A stretch of 64,000 nucleotides of DNA from JALOLG01 sp963776935 (GTDB lineage: Bacteria; Actinomycetota; Acidimicrobiia; Acidimicrobiales; Ilumatobacteraceae). The position numbers and the translations under genes were made by a program. The stretch spans positions 62,001 to 126,000 of the forward strand of contig CAVZOP010000009.1 of the NCBI GenBank assembly GCA_963776935.1. The letters run 5' to 3'. Of this stretch, positions 62,918 through 64,000 are shown piece by piece; position 1 is the first letter of the stretch, and every line of letters begins with the position of its first letter. Below the pieces are notes generated by a model, which was not told where the DNA came from, did not search any database, and saw only the letters and a program-made list of their open reading frames with translations.

Positions 62918-64000
62918 ATGGTTGCTTCACTCCTCCCTGCACTCGACGGAGCACACGACGATGTGGCCGACGCCGTCTGCTTCGGCGCCGAGACGACGTC
63001 GTGGTCGGGCCTCGCCGCTCGCGCCGGAGCCGTCGCGGCGCGGCTGACCGGCGTCGAGACGGTCGCCGTCGAGGCATCCCCGACGCTCGACACGGTCGTG
63101 GCGATCGTCGCCGGCCTGCGATCGGGTGTCGTCGTCGTCCCCGTCGCCGGCGACGCCGGACCGATGGAGCGTGAGCACATCCTGCGCGACTCGGGCGCCA
63201 CGGCGGTGCTCGGCGCGCCGGACTGGCCCGACGTCACGTTGGCGCGGATCGAACTCTCCGCCGGCGCGGGCGGCATGGAACCAGGCGGGAGTTCGACGAT
63301 TGACCTGTCCGACGCCGCGCCGGCCCTCGTGATGTATACGTCGGGCACGACCGGCCTTCCCAAGGGCGCCGTGTTGAGCCGCGGCGCGATCGCCGCCGAC
63401 CTCGACGGGCTCGCCGCGGCATGGGAGTGGACCGCGGACGACACGCTCGTGCACGGCCTCCCGCTGTTCCACGTCCACGGCCTGATCCTCGGTGTGCTCG
63501 GCCCGCTGCGCGTCGGATCGCGATTGGTGCACACCGGGCGGCCGACGCCGGCGGCGTACGCAGCTGCGCGCGGCACGCTGTACTTCGGGGTCCCGACCGT
63601 GTGGTCACGCGTCTGCGCCGAGCCGACGGCCGCCCGCGAGCTGCGCGGCGCTCGGCTGTTGGTGTCGGGCAGCGCGCCGCTGCCGGTCCCGGTGTTCGAG
63701 CAGATGGCCGAGCTGACGGGCCAGTCGCCCGTCGAGCGGTACGGGATGACCGAGACGCTCATCACGCTGTCGACGCGGGCGTCGGGCGAGCGCCGAGCCG
63801 GGTACGTCGGCATGCCGATCGAAGGAGTCGAGACCCGGTTGGTCGGCGACGACGGCGTGCTCACACCACACGACGGCGAGTCGATCGGCGAGTTGCAGGT
63901 GCGCGGTTCGACGCTGTTCTCGAGCTATCTCGGCCAACCCGAAGTGACCGCCCGATCGTTCGACGACGGCTGGTTCGTCACCGGCGACGCGGTCACGATC
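62918..64000 (+). CDS. malonyl/methylmalonyl-CoA synthetase-like AMP-forming ligase (partial, C-terminus off window)
   Basis: First 361 codons of an ANL-superfamily enzyme. Present are the A3 motif MYTSGTTGLPKGAVLSRGA, the MatB-like PLFHVHGLILGVLGPLRVGSR, A5 (ERYGMTETLITLSTRA) and the start of A7 (WFVTGDAVTI). The stretch LPLFHVHGL...VHTGRPTP is like actinobacterial MatB, which makes malonyl- or methylmalonyl-CoA from the free acids. The C-terminal lid with the catalytic Lys lies beyond the window. Confidence 0.87.
   Translation, partial: MVASLLPALDGAHDDVADAVCFGAETTSWSGLAARAGAVAARLTGVETVAVEASPTLDTVVAIVAGLRSGVVVVPVAGDAGPMEREHILRDSGATAVLGAPDWPDVTLARIELSAGAGGMEPGGSSTIDLSDAAPALVMYTSGTTGLPKGAVLSRGAIAADLDGLAAAWEWTADDTLVHGLPLFHVHGLILGVLGPLRVGSRLVHTGRPTPAAYAAARGTLYFGVPTVWSRVCAEPTAARELRGARLLVSGSAPLPVPVFEQMAELTGQSPVERYGMTETLITLSTRASGERRAGYVGMPIEGVETRLVGDDGVLTPHDGESIGELQVRGSTLFSSYLGQPEVTARSFDDGWFVTGDAVTI

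Overview
The window is a 64 kb piece of a high-GC, densely coded chromosome with no rRNA, CRISPR array or recognisable prophage. Gene content points to an actinobacterium: CarD, flavin/F420-type luciferase-like enzymes, many GTG starts, and the core order rpsO-pnp-M16 peptidase-dapB ... dapA-rnj-ftsK ... rimO-pgsA-cinA. The cell-surface repeat beginning LSPARLLDTR and the overall style suggest an Acidimicrobiia member (Ilumatobacter-like); that placement is inference from memory, not a computed result.

Layout. 1-3.1 kb (minus strand): riboflavin synthase ribE translationally coupled to an ABC transporter (ATPase, permease, NMT1-like binding protein), probably a flavin or flavin-precursor importer. 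3.3-10.7 kb: rpsO, an inserted AAA ATPase, pnp, a methyltransferase, an M16 protease and dapB. 10.7-32.5 kb: accessory block that separates dapB from dapA. It holds a membrane GGDEF protein, tpx, a TPR-CHAT protease / ECF sigma factor / acidic small protein / S8 subtilase / giant RCC1-repeat surface protein cluster, an acyl-CoA ligase, a DUF2157 membrane protein, a polar amino-acid ABC transporter, a TetR regulator with a diiron ferritin-like protein, and a Tam-like methyltransferase. 32.5-38.2 kb: dapA, rnj (RNase J), a lipoprotein and ftsK. 38.2-45.4 kb: DUF445, SMP-30, a 2OG-Fe(II) oxygenase, a pterin dehydratase, rimO, pgsA, cinA and tRNA-Arg(TCT). 45.4-64 kb: a polytopic membrane protein, carD, an LLM-SDR-P450 operon with a divergent TetR gene, an aminotransferase, corA, an HDAC-like amidohydrolase, an FKBP, TauE/SafE, several oxidoreductases, an MFS efflux pump and a MatB-like ligase running off the right end.

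Four patterns cross gene boundaries. (1) The CHAT/sigma/S8 cluster has all catalytic residues visible and resembles, in parts list, the CHAT-protease/anti-sigma/sigma circuit of type III-E CRISPR systems, but without CRISPR; it is the best candidate for an under-described system here. (2) A family of about 45-bp palindromic elements occurs six times, and two copies sit in frame inside the 2OG oxygenase between its iron-binding His and its RxS motif. (3) Short tandem duplications repeatedly sit on gene starts or stops (cinA, the family-3 binding protein, FKBP, TauE, tam). (4) Nine genes, including dapB, rnj and ftsK, are each broken by one apparent single-base indel, most easily explained by sequencing or assembly error.

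Many genes have a TANNNT-type -10 element only 6-9 nt before the start codon, which suggests leaderless transcripts.
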